A DNA stretch of 12,443 bases from Deltaproteobacteria bacterium. GTDB taxonomy: Bacteria > SAR324 > JACQKK01. The translations under genes were made by a program, and so were the position numbers. The DNA lies in NCBI GenBank assembly GCA_029858165.1, contig JAOUFO010000023.1:1-12443 (forward strand), given 5' to 3'. The notes beneath the pieces were generated by a model. That model was given only the letters and a program-made list of their open reading frames with translations. It searched no databases and was not told where the DNA came from. Shown piece by piece: positions 1-7,386 of this stretch (its first letter is position 1; each line of letters starts with the position of its first letter).

Positions 1-1771
1 TCCTGTAATCGGCCCCGCACAGCATGACGGCCACCCGGCGGGTGGGTTGGTCATGCAGCAGCCGGGCAAGGGAATTCTTGTCCAGCCCGTAAGTCAGATG
101 GCGCAGGGGCAGGTGGCGGGCAATCCATGTCTGGCGGCGCTGAAAGAAAAACTCCCCCCACAAAGTCACCCAGGCGGCCATGGGGCCTTCCGGCAAACGG
201 CGGCTTTTGAGCAAGGCCAGCAGTGCCCCGGTAAGGGCCATCCGCCGCAAGGGGGATTCATCCGGGCCAAGGGTGTATTTTTGGGTCCGCTCCCCCATCC
301 CCACCGCCATGGCGGCCACCCACCGGCGGGGCAGATCCGGATGGCTTTTTTCCAGTTCCCGGCAGACCAGGGCCATCTCCGGTTCTTTCATGCCGGATTG
401 TTCCAGCAGCCGCACCAGATTGCGCAGCTGGGTGTCATCGGCCAGGCGGACAAGCTTTTCCCAAGGGGGGTGGGGGGTGTTCAATCCGGTGGCCGCCCAC
501 AACCGGCCATCATCACCCTCCGGCCCCCCCGCCATCTGACCCCCCGCCGTCTGACCGCTGGTTTTCCCCAACCCGGCGGCCAGCCCCCGCAAACGGTTCC
601 AGGTGGCAGGGGGCAAAACCAGCCGCCATTCCAACCGGCCATCGGTCATATCGGCCTGTTGACGGAAGGCGATTCCCCCGCCGGATATCCGTTGGGCCAC
701 CGCCCCCAACTGCCCGGGGGGAATGGTTTTGACTGCCGCCAGATGCCAGGTGTAAGGCCGGCCGGACACCCCTCCCCACACTTTGGCCGCTTCTCCGAAC
801 AACACCCGGAAAAAATCTCCGACAAAGGTGGGAGCGGCGGACCGGCTGAGGGTCATCAGCCCCTGATGAACCCGAAGGGAAAACACCACAAAAGCCTCCA
901 GTTCTTTTTGGCCGTTCATCCACAAGCGGACCACCACCGCCTGTCCGTTGTCCGGGGGCGGCCCTTTTTCCAAGCCCCCCGCGGAGAAAAATTGAGCCAG
1001 TTGGTCCGCCGCCTGTGGCAGGGTGGTAAAAACCGCCGGTTGCTGGAACATCCGGGAGGCCAGTGCCCCCCCGTTTAAGGTGAAAAAAATCTGACCCCGC
1101 ATTCCTGTATCCGCCACCTCAACAGGGGCGGCTGGACCGGCCTTTTGGATGCGGGTTTTGGGTTCCCCTTGAGGGCGGCAAACATAATGGCCCTCCAGGA
1201 CAGAATAAAAGGCCCTTTGGGCCGGGGCCGCCATGGCCCGGTCCTCTATCAGGTCCCGCCCCCGGGGGGTGACCAACAGCCGGATGGCAAACGGGGGGAT
1301 TCCCTCCCCCCCAAAACGGGCCAGGGCCATGGTGTAGGAAAGTTCGCCGTTTAAATGGTGGGAAAGCTGGCCGGTGACGTTGCGTTTAAACCGGCAGCCG
1401 GTCATCTGGTTGCGCTGGCGGGTGATGAAGTTGAACGGTTCCAGGCCAGTGGCCGCCGCTTGTTCCATCAATTTCTGAAGGGTGGATTTTCCCTGGCTCA
1501 GGGAGGTGAGAGCAGTCGTATCCCGGGGGGTCAGCCCCAGCACAAAGGGGAATTCCATGGGCTGGGCGGTTTGAACCACCACCAGGCTTTCCACGCCATC
1601 GGATTGCAGTTTTAAAATGTTGGTGGTATGGAGTTCCACCCCATCCAGGGTCACTTGACCCCCGCCACTCTGGGCCAGGGATGCCCCCATGGCGGTAAAC
1701 AGGGTTTTGGCGAACAGCCCGAAATAGGTTTCTATCTGCATGGCCATCGGCACATCTTTCTTCAAAGCCAT
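1..1771 (-). CDS. Large protein of unknown function, C-terminus beyond the window (590 codons seen)
   Basis: I do not recognise this gene with confidence. Reading the minus strand from the ATG at 1771 gives 590 codons without a stop, and the frame is still open at the left edge. The codons are C-rich like those of neighbouring genes, and the protein composition is ordinary. Residues 10-100 look like a compact alpha/beta region. Residues 225-330 form a second apparent domain. Residues 404-422 are a Gly/Gln-rich linker, and 435-590 are mostly helical. The end (residues 567-585, SLARLLHDQPTRRVAVML) faintly recalls the FliG motif around EHPQ; that is a weak inference. There is no signal peptide or membrane segment. 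The start lies 45 nt after the stop of the 571-aa gene, so the two are probably co-transcribed. No good ribosome binding site precedes 1771; an in-frame ATG at 1747 has a purine-rich AAGAAAG upstream and is an alternative start. Confidence 0.8.
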   Translation of the reverse strand, partial: MALKKDVPMAMQIETYFGLFAKTLFTAMGASLAQSGGGQVTLDGVELHTTNILKLQSDGVESLVVVQTAQPMEFPFVLGLTPRDTTALTSLSQGKSTLQKLMEQAAATGLEPFNFITRQRNQMTGCRFKRNVTGQLSHHLNGELSYTMALARFGGEGIPPFAIRLLVTPRGRDLIEDRAMAAPAQRAFYSVLEGHYVCRPQGEPKTRIQKAGPAAPVEVADTGMRGQIFFTLNGGALASRMFQQPAVFTTLPQAADQLAQFFSAGGLEKGPPPDNGQAVVVRLWMNGQKELEAFVVFSLRVHQGLMTLSRSAAPTFVGDFFRVLFGEAAKVWGGVSGRPYTWHLAAVKTIPPGQLGAVAQRISGGGIAFRQQADMTDGRLEWRLVLPPATWNRLRGLAAGLGKTSGQTAGGQMAGGPEGDDGRLWAATGLNTPHPPWEKLVRLADDTQLRNLVRLLEQSGMKEPEMALVCRELEKSHPDLPRRWVAAMAVGMGERTQKYTLGPDESPLRRMALTGALLALLKSRRLPEGPMAAWVTLWGEFFFQRRQTWIARHLPLRHLTYGLDKNSLARLLHDQPTRRVAVMLCGADYR

Positions 1772-1816
1772 CGGCCCATTGATGGACGCAGGGCTGGCGG
1801 GGGCACCGGGAGGACT

Positions 1817-3532
1817 TTAAAGGGCAGCGGGCTTGCGGGTGGATTTTTCCTGGATGATTTGAATCAGTTCCAGGGCGGTTTTGATCACCGCGGGTTGTTG
1901 AAAGGAATACTCCTGAAAACTCATTCCCTTGGCGGACCGTTCTCCGACGGGATCGCCGAACCCCTCCTCCGGTTTTGTGGCCCCCAGCACAAAAAACGGG
2001 GTGAAGGCATAGGTCTCCTTGGAGGCATAGCCCATCCCCTTGGGCTTGGCTTTGGCCTCCGCACCCAGCACCAGAAGGTAGTCCTCGGTCCCCTTGGAGG
2101 ATATTTTGCGCAGGTGGTAAGGCAGGGTCCATTCGTGTTTGGGGGTTCTGCGCCGCACCGAAACCGATTCCGGCGTGGATTCCAGCCGGTCGCTTACATA
2201 CTGGGCAAAGGGCTTGTATTGATCCCCCATTCTGGCCCTGAGCAGATTCAACTGGGTGTTGTAGGTGGCCAGGGTGTTGTGGAAAAACGGATTGGCGATC
2301 TGTTGGTGGTTCATCAGGGTGATCTGCCACACCGGTTTGCCATCGGCAGGTAAAACCGGGGCAGGCTCCGGGGTATAAGAAACTGGCTCCGGGGGAGGAG
2401 ACTCCACCATTCCCTTCAGGGTGGAAAGGGTGCTTTTGGCCACGGCTACCGCCTGGGTCAACTGCTCCCGCAATTTTTTATAGGGGCCGAAGTTTTCGCT
2501 TTCCGGCTCCACATCCAGTTTTTGGTCCGGAGCCACCTGCTCATTAACTTGGGAGACCAGGTCGTTGAAAACAGGGGTTGGGAGTTCCTGCAACAGGGCT
2601 GTTTCCCGGGAAGGGTCGTCCACAATCTGGGCCAGCAGGGTTTTGCCCCGCATCACAATTTTGGAATACATCTTGAACTTGTTGGGGTGGTTTTTCAGCC
2701 CCTGGGTCATCCAATTGAGCAGGTATTCTTTTTTAAGAGCCTGGAACTTTAGGAAGTTAAACCGAAATTCCCTCTCTTGTTCCCCCATTTTGGCTTTGAA
2801 CCCCTCCTTGAAATAGATCAGGAAGAAAAACCGGCGATAGTCGTATTTGTTCAACACATGGGGATAGGAATACACCAGCCCCGCTTTGCGCCGGTTTTCC
2901 ACGCTTTCCCGGGTCAGATAGGCCGGAGACAGATTGGAAATCAGATCATGCCGGTGGTGGGGGGGCAGGCACTGGGTGAACAGCAGGTTCATCACCTGAT
3001 TCAATTGGGTGAGAATGGCTTCCTGTTCCTCTGGAGAGTACACCGAGGGGAACCGTTTGGCCGGGTCCCGGATGGCCTTTTGCAAAACCTGGATCACCTC
3101 CATGGTTTTTTTCACCTTGTACAAGTCGTACAGGATGTATACCTCTCTTTCAAAAGAATCCCGCTCCTGAAACACCAGATTGCCCTGGGGGTCTTCCACA
3201 ATCTGAAAAAAATGGAGCAAAAACCCCCGGATGCCCCCTTCGGCGTCAAAAGGGACCATCAGGTTTAACAGATTGGATTGCATCTGGGGGGAAAGAGCGG
3301 AAATTTGGGTCAGCTTGGGCTTGATCAGGGAATCCAGAAGGCGGCGGATCTGTCCGGCCTCCCAACGGGCGGCGGACCCGGCCCCCTGGGTTTCGGCGTA
3401 CAGTTTTTCCTGACTGCCCCAATAGCCGTCCTGTCGGGTCAACTCGGCGGTTAGTTTTTGGATCAGGTTGGCCGGATTTTCCACCGGTTCCACCATCCGG
3501 ACGGCATCTTGCAATTGTTGCAATTGAGACAT
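1817..3532 (-). CDS. 571-aa protein of unknown function, helical N-terminal part and separate C-terminal domain
   Basis: I do not recognise this family. The protein begins MSQLQQLQDAVRM. The frame continues upstream to 3694, but those extra residues are low-quality translation (Cys/Pro-rich) across the promoter region, so I take the ATG at 3532. Its ribosome binding site is weak. Residues 1-375 are predominantly charged, helical sequence with an aromatic-rich stretch at 229-245 (YDYRRFFFLIYFKEG). Residues 377-400 form a proline-rich hinge (ESPPPEPVSYTPEPAP). Residues 400-571 form a distinct C-terminal domain containing FFHNTLATYNTQLNLL and the run ETYAFTPFFVLGA. No signal peptide, membrane helix or catalytic motif is evident, so a cytosolic scaffold or regulatory role is possible but unproven. 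It is the first gene of an operon with the large unknown protein downstream, and both probably act together. Confidence 0.85.
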   Translation of the reverse strand: MSQLQQLQDAVRMVEPVENPANLIQKLTAELTRQDGYWGSQEKLYAETQGAGSAARWEAGQIRRLLDSLIKPKLTQISALSPQMQSNLLNLMVPFDAEGGIRGFLLHFFQIVEDPQGNLVFQERDSFEREVYILYDLYKVKKTMEVIQVLQKAIRDPAKRFPSVYSPEEQEAILTQLNQVMNLLFTQCLPPHHRHDLISNLSPAYLTRESVENRRKAGLVYSYPHVLNKYDYRRFFFLIYFKEGFKAKMGEQEREFRFNFLKFQALKKEYLLNWMTQGLKNHPNKFKMYSKIVMRGKTLLAQIVDDPSRETALLQELPTPVFNDLVSQVNEQVAPDQKLDVEPESENFGPYKKLREQLTQAVAVAKSTLSTLKGMVESPPPEPVSYTPEPAPVLPADGKPVWQITLMNHQQIANPFFHNTLATYNTQLNLLRARMGDQYKPFAQYVSDRLESTPESVSVRRRTPKHEWTLPYHLRKISSKGTEDYLLVLGAEAKAKPKGMGYASKETYAFTPFFVLGATKPEEGFGDPVGERSAKGMSFQEYSFQQPAVIKTALELIQIIQEKSTRKPAAL

Positions 3533-3679
3533 GGTTGGAACACCCAGCCTGATGAAGGGCCTCCCTAAGGCCGGTTGGCCAGGGGGGACGCGATTTGTAA
3601 ACGGATATGGTCCTGCACGGCAGGGGGGGCAGCCCGATGAGAATTCCGACGGCCTATAAGGAAAAGCAATGCCTTTTCT

Positions 3680-3708
3680 TTTATAATCGTGCAATCCCCA
3701 AATGTAAA
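3680..3708 (-). promoter_or_regulatory. Sigma70-type promoter of the two-gene unknown operon
   Basis: On the minus strand TTTACA (3708-3703) is followed after exactly 17 nt by TATAAA (3685-3680), in an AT-rich patch of otherwise GC-rich DNA. Transcription would begin near 3673, leaving an untranslated leader of about 140 nt before the ATG at 3532. The hexamers and spacing are seen directly; activity is inferred. Confidence 0.6.
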
Positions 3709-3798
3709 TATGAAATGAAACTTCATAATTTTTTCATATTCATCCCACATTTTTGTTTTATGGTTTATACACGACAAAGTTCCTATCCCGTGGATGGG

Positions 3799-3908
3799 AT
3801 CACCACCCCAAAACCGACCTTATCCCTTTGGGTAATTTTTGGCGAGAGTCCGCAAAAGAGGAAATCCCCTTCGGGAGGGGTCCATTGGGCCGGGCTTCCT
3901 CCGGTGAT
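3799..3908 (+). other. Possible structured RNA leader upstream of the small gene
   Basis: This entry covers the main content of the 415-nt gap between the divergent genes at 3532 and 3948. ATCACC (3799-3804) can pair with GGTGAT (3903-3908), enclosing about 98 nt. Inside are GCG/CGC around AGAGTC and a CCCCT/AGGGG hairpin with a TCGGG loop. The layout resembles a compact leader RNA, but I could not match it to any riboswitch consensus I know. The rest of the gap (3533-3679 and 3709-3798) holds only the minus-strand promoter and leader and AT-rich sequence without a clear gene. Confidence 0.2.
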
Positions 3909-3947
3909 TGCTTCCGATCAGAATGTTAACCAGTCAATGGAAATTCC

Positions 3948-4142
3948 ATGGAACAAAATCCCATCAGACAAATCCAACAAAACCTGGAACAACTGATTGA
4001 GGAACGGTATGCCGGTTCCAAATCCACTGCCGCAGTGGAACTGATCCGCCAATCCATCCGGGTGGATTTAGACCTGTTGGAAAAAATGCTTCCCCCCGAC
4101 AACTCCCCCGCCACCCCCCAGAAAAAAACCGCCCAGGGGTAA
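3948..4142 (+). CDS. Possible 64-aa small hypothetical protein
   Basis: This short open frame begins ATG at 3948 with a modest GGAAA purine run 6 nt upstream and ends TAA at 4142. The protein starts MEQNPIRQIQQNLEQLIEERY. It is rich in Gln, Glu and Leu and probably forms one or two amphipathic helices over residues 1-48, followed by a Pro/Lys-rich tail (PPDNSPATPQKKTAQG). I recognise no family. Evidence for coding is the sensible amphipathic composition and the weak start signal, and the frame fills an otherwise empty region. It is transcribed away from the unknown operon and towards the toxin-antitoxin module. It could equally be a chance frame, since other frames overlap it in both directions. 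Confidence 0.5.
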   Translation: MEQNPIRQIQQNLEQLIEERYAGSKSTAAVELIRQSIRVDLDLLEKMLPPDNSPATPQKKTAQG

Positions 4143-4246
4143 ACCGTCTCTTACCCTCCAACAACAACCATGGCTGGTTTTGGGCCTTTCGGGCTCTCTC
4201 AGACGGAAAACCAATTTCCGCCAATGGGTCTTAAGGATTTCCACCC

Positions 4247-4291
4247 AAAAAAAATCAAAGGCGGGCTGGGTTGATAACAACCCGGCCCGCC
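4247..4291 (-). terminator. Strong rho-independent terminator of the toxin-antitoxin operon
   Basis: A 14-bp stem with one G-T pair (4260-4273 with 4278-4291, loop ATAA) lies 9 nt past the toxin stop codon. On the minus strand it is followed, after a short TTTGA, by eight T residues (complement of 4247-4254). On the plus strand there is no T-run after the stem, so it mainly ends minus-strand transcription. Confidence 0.88.
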
Positions 4292-4300
4292 TTCAGATGC

Positions 4301-4702
4301 TTAATCCAGCACTTTTTCAAGCTTTCCATTCTGTTTGACCCTGAACTCATCACCGGGTGAAGCCCGATTCCCCTGGGTTTCAATGTGAGGCCAAGCTGTC
4401 AGGAACTTTAAACATTGTTGGTATAAAGGGATACTCTGCCAGCTTCTGACCAGAAAAAACATGATGTGACCGGATTTTTTCCAGGCTTTTCGTTCATTGG
4501 GATTTCTTTTAATGTTCCTGTCCTGGGTAATGATAATCCACTTTCCTTCTCTTTTCCCCTGAAGGCCCATGATCCATTCCTTATCAGGAATGCCGCGGAT
4601 TTCAAGGGTTGAGGAATGAAAATAACCATGGTTGTCGTTTCCAACGATTTCCAATAGTTTGGTAAACTTTAAAGGAAGATTTTCGTCAATAAGGACGTTC
4701 AA
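4301..4702 (-). CDS. VapC45-like toxin, DUF5615/PIN-like RNase domain
   Basis: This 133-aa protein begins MNVLIDENLPLKF, the signature opening of DUF5615 (Mut7-C/PIN-like) proteins. Acidic residues expected at the metal-binding nuclease site are visible: D6 and E7 in LIDENLP, D40 in GIPDKEW and D61 in ITQDRNI. Family knowledge: PIN-type toxins cleave RNA in a metal-dependent way, and in Mycobacterium tuberculosis a protein of similar length (Rv2019, VapC45) is paired with a DUF433 antitoxin. The start is TTG at 4702, overlapping the antitoxin stop as TTGA, with AAAAGG upstream; this suggests translational coupling and low toxin output. It is the second gene of the operon and is closed by a strong terminator. 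Base composition is clearly more AT-rich than flanking genes, which suggests horizontal transfer. RNA target and toxicity are not shown by the sequence. Confidence 0.86.
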   Translation of the reverse strand: MNVLIDENLPLKFTKLLEIVGNDNHGYFHSSTLEIRGIPDKEWIMGLQGKREGKWIIITQDRNIKRNPNERKAWKKSGHIMFFLVRSWQSIPLYQQCLKFLTAWPHIETQGNRASPGDEFRVKQNGKLEKVLD

Positions 4703-5391
4703 ATTGGGTAGGCCTTTTCAAATTTGACGGCTTGATTTACAAAATCCGGGTTGATTTGAAACCATTCGGCCACCGCATTTACATCCTTTTCCACCTCAAA
4801 GGCTTTGGCGACCACCGATGCCTGTATTCTTGTCCCCCTGATGGTCGGGTGGCCAAAACAGAACTGAGGGTCTACTACAATTTCAGTGCACCCCTTATCC
4901 GGGTACCATCTCACCGCGATCTCATTTTCATATTCAACTGTTTCCGCCACAGACAGGATAACCTGATGAAAGGAATAGTGGCCTTTTCCGTCCAAATCCA
5001 GGAATACCTTTTCTCTATCAGGACCTTCCATCTCGTAAAACAGCAACTTTCCATCTGTAAATATTTTTTTAGAGGAAAAAGGAAAATCTGTTTTCAATGC
5101 GGATTTAAAAAATTCAACCGCCTTTCGGATTTTCGCCAGGGATACCCCTCTATTCATGAAGGCTTTGATGAAACGCAATTCAATCAAATCATGAAAATCG
5201 ATGGCTTCTTCATAAGCAGGCTCAAAAACCGGTTTTTTTTTGAATTCCACTTCATTTCGGACATATTGAACCCCATGCATCCACCGCCGTATCTTGGCAG
5301 GAGGGATGTGAATCAGTTTGGCGGCATCGGAAAATGAAAAAATCCCGGAGCTAAAATAATCTTTCGCTTTTGAGTCCATATCACATTTCAA
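4699..5391 (-). CDS. VapB45-like antitoxin: MerR-like HTH plus DUF433
   Basis: This 230-aa protein has two recognisable parts. Residues about 15-95 form a MerR-like winged-helix region (FSFSDAAKLIHIPPAKIRRWM, then DLIELRFIKAFMNRGVSLAKIRKA). Residues about 165-228 are a DUF433 domain (VVDPQFCFGHPTIRGTRIQ, ending in NPDFVNQAVKFE). The central part is a beta-rich linker. The architecture and length match the M. tuberculosis antitoxin VapB45 (Rv2018), so it probably neutralises the adjacent PIN-like toxin and represses its own promoter. The ATG at 5391 lacks a clear ribosome binding site; the in-frame ATG at 5379 (MDSKAKDYF) is an alternative. It is AT-rich relative to neighbours, consistent with acquisition as a mobile module. 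Assignment to the family is firm; the specific function is inferred from the pairing. Confidence 0.87.
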   Translation of the reverse strand: MKCDMDSKAKDYFSSGIFSFSDAAKLIHIPPAKIRRWMHGVQYVRNEVEFKKKPVFEPAYEEAIDFHDLIELRFIKAFMNRGVSLAKIRKAVEFFKSALKTDFPFSSKKIFTDGKLLFYEMEGPDREKVFLDLDGKGHYSFHQVILSVAETVEYENEIAVRWYPDKGCTEIVVDPQFCFGHPTIRGTRIQASVVAKAFEVEKDVNAVAEWFQINPDFVNQAVKFEKAYPI

Positions 5392-5414
5392 AATTGGGTG
5401 AACAAAAGGTCTTC

Positions 5415-5465
5415 ATTATACATATTTCAATCCAATCTTTATGCCAATTTTTTTTCTTTCCCAAT
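5415..5465 (-). promoter_or_regulatory. Promoter and possible operator of the toxin-antitoxin operon
   Basis: A perfect TATAAT is present on the minus strand at 5420-5415, placing the transcription start about 17 nt before the ATG at 5391. No convincing -35 box sits at the right distance (TTGGCA at 5447-5442 is 21 nt away), which fits an activator- or MerR-type-controlled promoter. Three ATTGG motifs (complement of 5432-5436, 5444-5448 and 5461-5465) could be antitoxin binding sites; that is inference. Confidence 0.45.
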
Positions 5466-5467
5466 CC

Positions 5468-5519
5468 GAGACCTCTGCATAACGGCCAAAAGCTTACGTT
5501 TTGATAAAAAAGCGGGGGT
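5468..5519 (+). repeat. Solitary 52-bp end of the MITE family found at 7392-7534
   Basis: It begins with the same 16 bp, GAGACCTCTGCATAAC, as the intact element. It matches the right end of that element (read on the minus strand from 7534 to 7483) at 49 of 52 positions by my hand alignment. No opposite end is visible nearby, so this is a truncated or decayed copy. It lies about 50 bp upstream of the toxin-antitoxin -10 box. Confidence 0.8.
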
Positions 5520-5712
5520 CGCAGGTTTCCAAATCATATCTGAATAATTTTTCCGCCTCACAGAAAAAATTCACATCCCGATGGAAGGCTCAATCAATGG
5601 GATGAAAATCACTATTGTGAAGAACATCTTACGGACCAGCCCTCGTTGAAATGATTCTATCCAGAGGGATTCCCCATGGACATTCCCCCATCCGCCGCCC
5701 TAGAATCACCCC
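5520..5712. other. AT-rich spacer upstream of the hydrolase gene
   Basis: This is the remainder of the 321-nt gap between the antitoxin and hydrolase starts. I see no gene, no clear promoter hexamer pair with correct spacing, and no strong hairpin. Base composition changes from AT-rich to GC-rich at roughly 5640, which may be the edge of the acquired segment. Confidence 0.4.
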
Positions 5713-6576
5713 ATGGAAACCCATACCTTCAAACTCTCCTGCGGAGTGGCCACTTTCATGGATTTTTTTCCGGCGGAAAACGGTCCACCCAGCCCATCTG
5801 CCTCCCCGGTGTTAATGATTTCCGGGGCGATGGGGGTTCCCCGGGGATATTATGTGCCTCTGGCCCGCAACCTGGCCGCTCAGGGATTGAATGTGGCCAC
5901 AACTGAATGGCGGGGCCATGGGGACAGCCCCCTGCGTCCCTCATGGCGGGTGACTTTTGGCCATGACGATATGCTGGCCCAGGAATTTCCCGCCTGGGTG
6001 GAGGAAACCCGCCGGAGATTTCCCGGCTCCCCCCTGTATTTGATGGGCCACAGCATGGGCGGCCACATCAGTTCCATGTATCTCAGCCAAAACCCCCAGG
6101 GAGCCGCCGGGCTGATCCTGGCGGCCACCCCTTTGCACCACTACCGTCAACTGCCCTTCCCCAAAAACCTGGTGTACCTGGGGGTGGGGTTGTGTATCCG
6201 GGGGGTGTCTTTGGTGGCGGGGTACTACCCCGGCCATATCCTTGGCTGGGCGGGCCGGGAGGCCAGAGGCACCATGGCTGATTGGTACACCATCATGCGC
6301 ACCGGCAGGTTTCGGATAGCCAACAGCCCCCATAACTTTGAGGCTGATTTTGGCAAAATCACCCTGCCCCTGCTTTCCATCGGGTTTTCCGATGATTCCA
6401 TGGGTCCCGAAGCCATGTTGCGGGCCATGGAAAACAAGCTGTCCTCCGCCGTTGCCACCCGTTGGCGGTTTACCCCCGCCGATTTAAACGCACCGGAATT
6501 GGGCCATTTCCGCTGGGCCAGAAACTCCGATGTGCTGGCCTCCAAAATTGCCGCCTGGGTCAATGGCCAAAGATAA
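5713..6576 (+). CDS. Alpha/beta hydrolase family protein (COG4757-like)
   Basis: This 287-aa protein has the alpha/beta-hydrolase fold signature. The nucleophile elbow is GHSMGGH at 112-118, with Ser114 as nucleophile. D227 or D228 in the GFSDDSMGP turn is the likely acid, and His265 in ELGHFRW is the catalytic base. The oxyanion region is SGAMGVPRGYYVPLA at 37-51, and TEWRGHGDS at 64-72 is typical of the family. There is no signal peptide, so it is probably cytosolic. The order and spacing of the triad fit predicted hydrolases of the COG4757 type; the substrate (ester, thioester or lipid) cannot be told from sequence. The start is fixed by an in-frame TAG at 5701-5703, immediately upstream of the only suitable ATG. 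The ribosome binding site is poor. It converges with the NnrU-like gene, with 14 bp between their stops. Confidence 0.9.
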   Translation: METHTFKLSCGVATFMDFFPAENGPPSPSASPVLMISGAMGVPRGYYVPLARNLAAQGLNVATTEWRGHGDSPLRPSWRVTFGHDDMLAQEFPAWVEETRRRFPGSPLYLMGHSMGGHISSMYLSQNPQGAAGLILAATPLHHYRQLPFPKNLVYLGVGLCIRGVSLVAGYYPGHILGWAGREARGTMADWYTIMRTGRFRIANSPHNFEADFGKITLPLLSIGFSDDSMGPEAMLRAMENKLSSAVATRWRFTPADLNAPELGHFRWARNSDVLASKIAAWVNGQR

Positions 6577-6590
6577 GGCGGCAAGCCCGG

Positions 6591-7283
6591 CTAAAAGGCG
6601 GGGGCGCCTAACAGCAGGGGGTGGAATCCCACCAGCAGGCCGTAGAGCATCAGCGCCCCGGCGATAGCCGGGAGGCTCAATTCTCCGGGGATCAGCCGGG
6701 TGCGCCCGGCCAGGATGGCGGCAAAAGGAATGTTGGAGGTTTGGGCGGAAAACGCAGGCCATTGGGCCGCCAGATGGAGCTTGCGACGCCTGTCTATGTG
6801 GACTGAACCGGCCACGGCCAACAGGAAAAACCCGCCGAAGAACAGCACCCCGGCCGGGGTGCCTGCGGCCAGCAAATGGGCCAAGGCCCACAAGGCGATT
6901 CCCCACAGGGAGGGGTGACGGGTGATCCGTTGAATTCCAAAGGGGGTCCAGCTTTTTTTGGGGTGTTCCTTCAGCAAAATGGCGGTGGGGCCGGGGGTGA
7001 TGTTGCCCAACACAATCAACACCAGAGAACATGGCATCAACACCAGCGGCAGCCAGCGAAAAGCCGAAACCTGCCACAAGCGGATGTGGGGGGCCTGCTG
7101 GTAGCTGACCACCATCCACCCCAGGGCCGCAACGGCCGCCAGGGAATACACCCCCAGATAGACTTTAAGCCCCAACAAGGCCACCAGCCGCCCCCGGACG
7201 GGGGCCGCGGCCAGCCCCATGTGGCTGGCCAGCAGGGTCAGGGAGGAAATCCCCACCCACAACAGCGGATTGTCGGCATCCAT
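6591..7283 (-). CDS. NnrU family integral membrane protein
   Basis: This 230-aa, very hydrophobic protein has family hallmarks in order: the first membrane segment with H21 (LLASHMGLA), VYLGVYSLAAV at 41-51, ITRHPSLWGIALWALAHLLA at 120-139, FFGGFFLLAVAGSVHIDRR at 148-166, TSNIPFAAILAGR at 182-194 and a final FHPLLLG. About five to six transmembrane helices are expected in the inner membrane. NnrU was first linked to nitrite/nitric oxide reduction in Rhodobacter and is related to the plant heme-containing zeta-carotene isomerase Z-ISO; its actual role here is unknown because no denitrification or carotenoid gene is nearby. The open frame extends to 7313, but the ATG at 7283 has a clear GGAGG five bases upstream, so I chose it. 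It is convergent with the hydrolase gene. Confidence 0.88.
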   Translation of the reverse strand: MDADNPLLWVGISSLTLLASHMGLAAAPVRGRLVALLGLKVYLGVYSLAAVAALGWMVVSYQQAPHIRLWQVSAFRWLPLVLMPCSLVLIVLGNITPGPTAILLKEHPKKSWTPFGIQRITRHPSLWGIALWALAHLLAAGTPAGVLFFGGFFLLAVAGSVHIDRRRKLHLAAQWPAFSAQTSNIPFAAILAGRTRLIPGELSLPAIAGALMLYGLLVGFHPLLLGAPAF

Positions 7284-7386
7284 CACAGCCTCCAGTTTTT
7301 TCTCTTGGGGCAACTCAGTGGAGGTCCTGCCCTGGGTTCGGGGCAGAGCCTTTTGCGGCCGGTTTATTTACGGTCAGCTAATTTAC

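Noticed and set aside
47..1078. Long plus-strand open frame (343 codons)
   Set aside because: It is antisense to the continuous 590-codon minus-strand frame and is rich in Gly, Gln, His and Pro, typical of the complement of C-rich codons; no start signal.
1386..2330. Minus-strand open frame of 314 codons
   Set aside because: It overlaps two better-supported genes in another frame and has shadow-like composition.
1628..2353. Plus-strand open frame of 241 codons
   Set aside because: It lies antisense across the end of the 571-aa gene and start of the left-edge gene, with the same biased composition.
3833..3890. Resemblance to a cyclic-di-GMP (GEMM-I) or guanidine riboswitch
   Set aside because: Only fragments such as CGCAAA-like and GAGAG match; the conserved core strings of these classes are missing.
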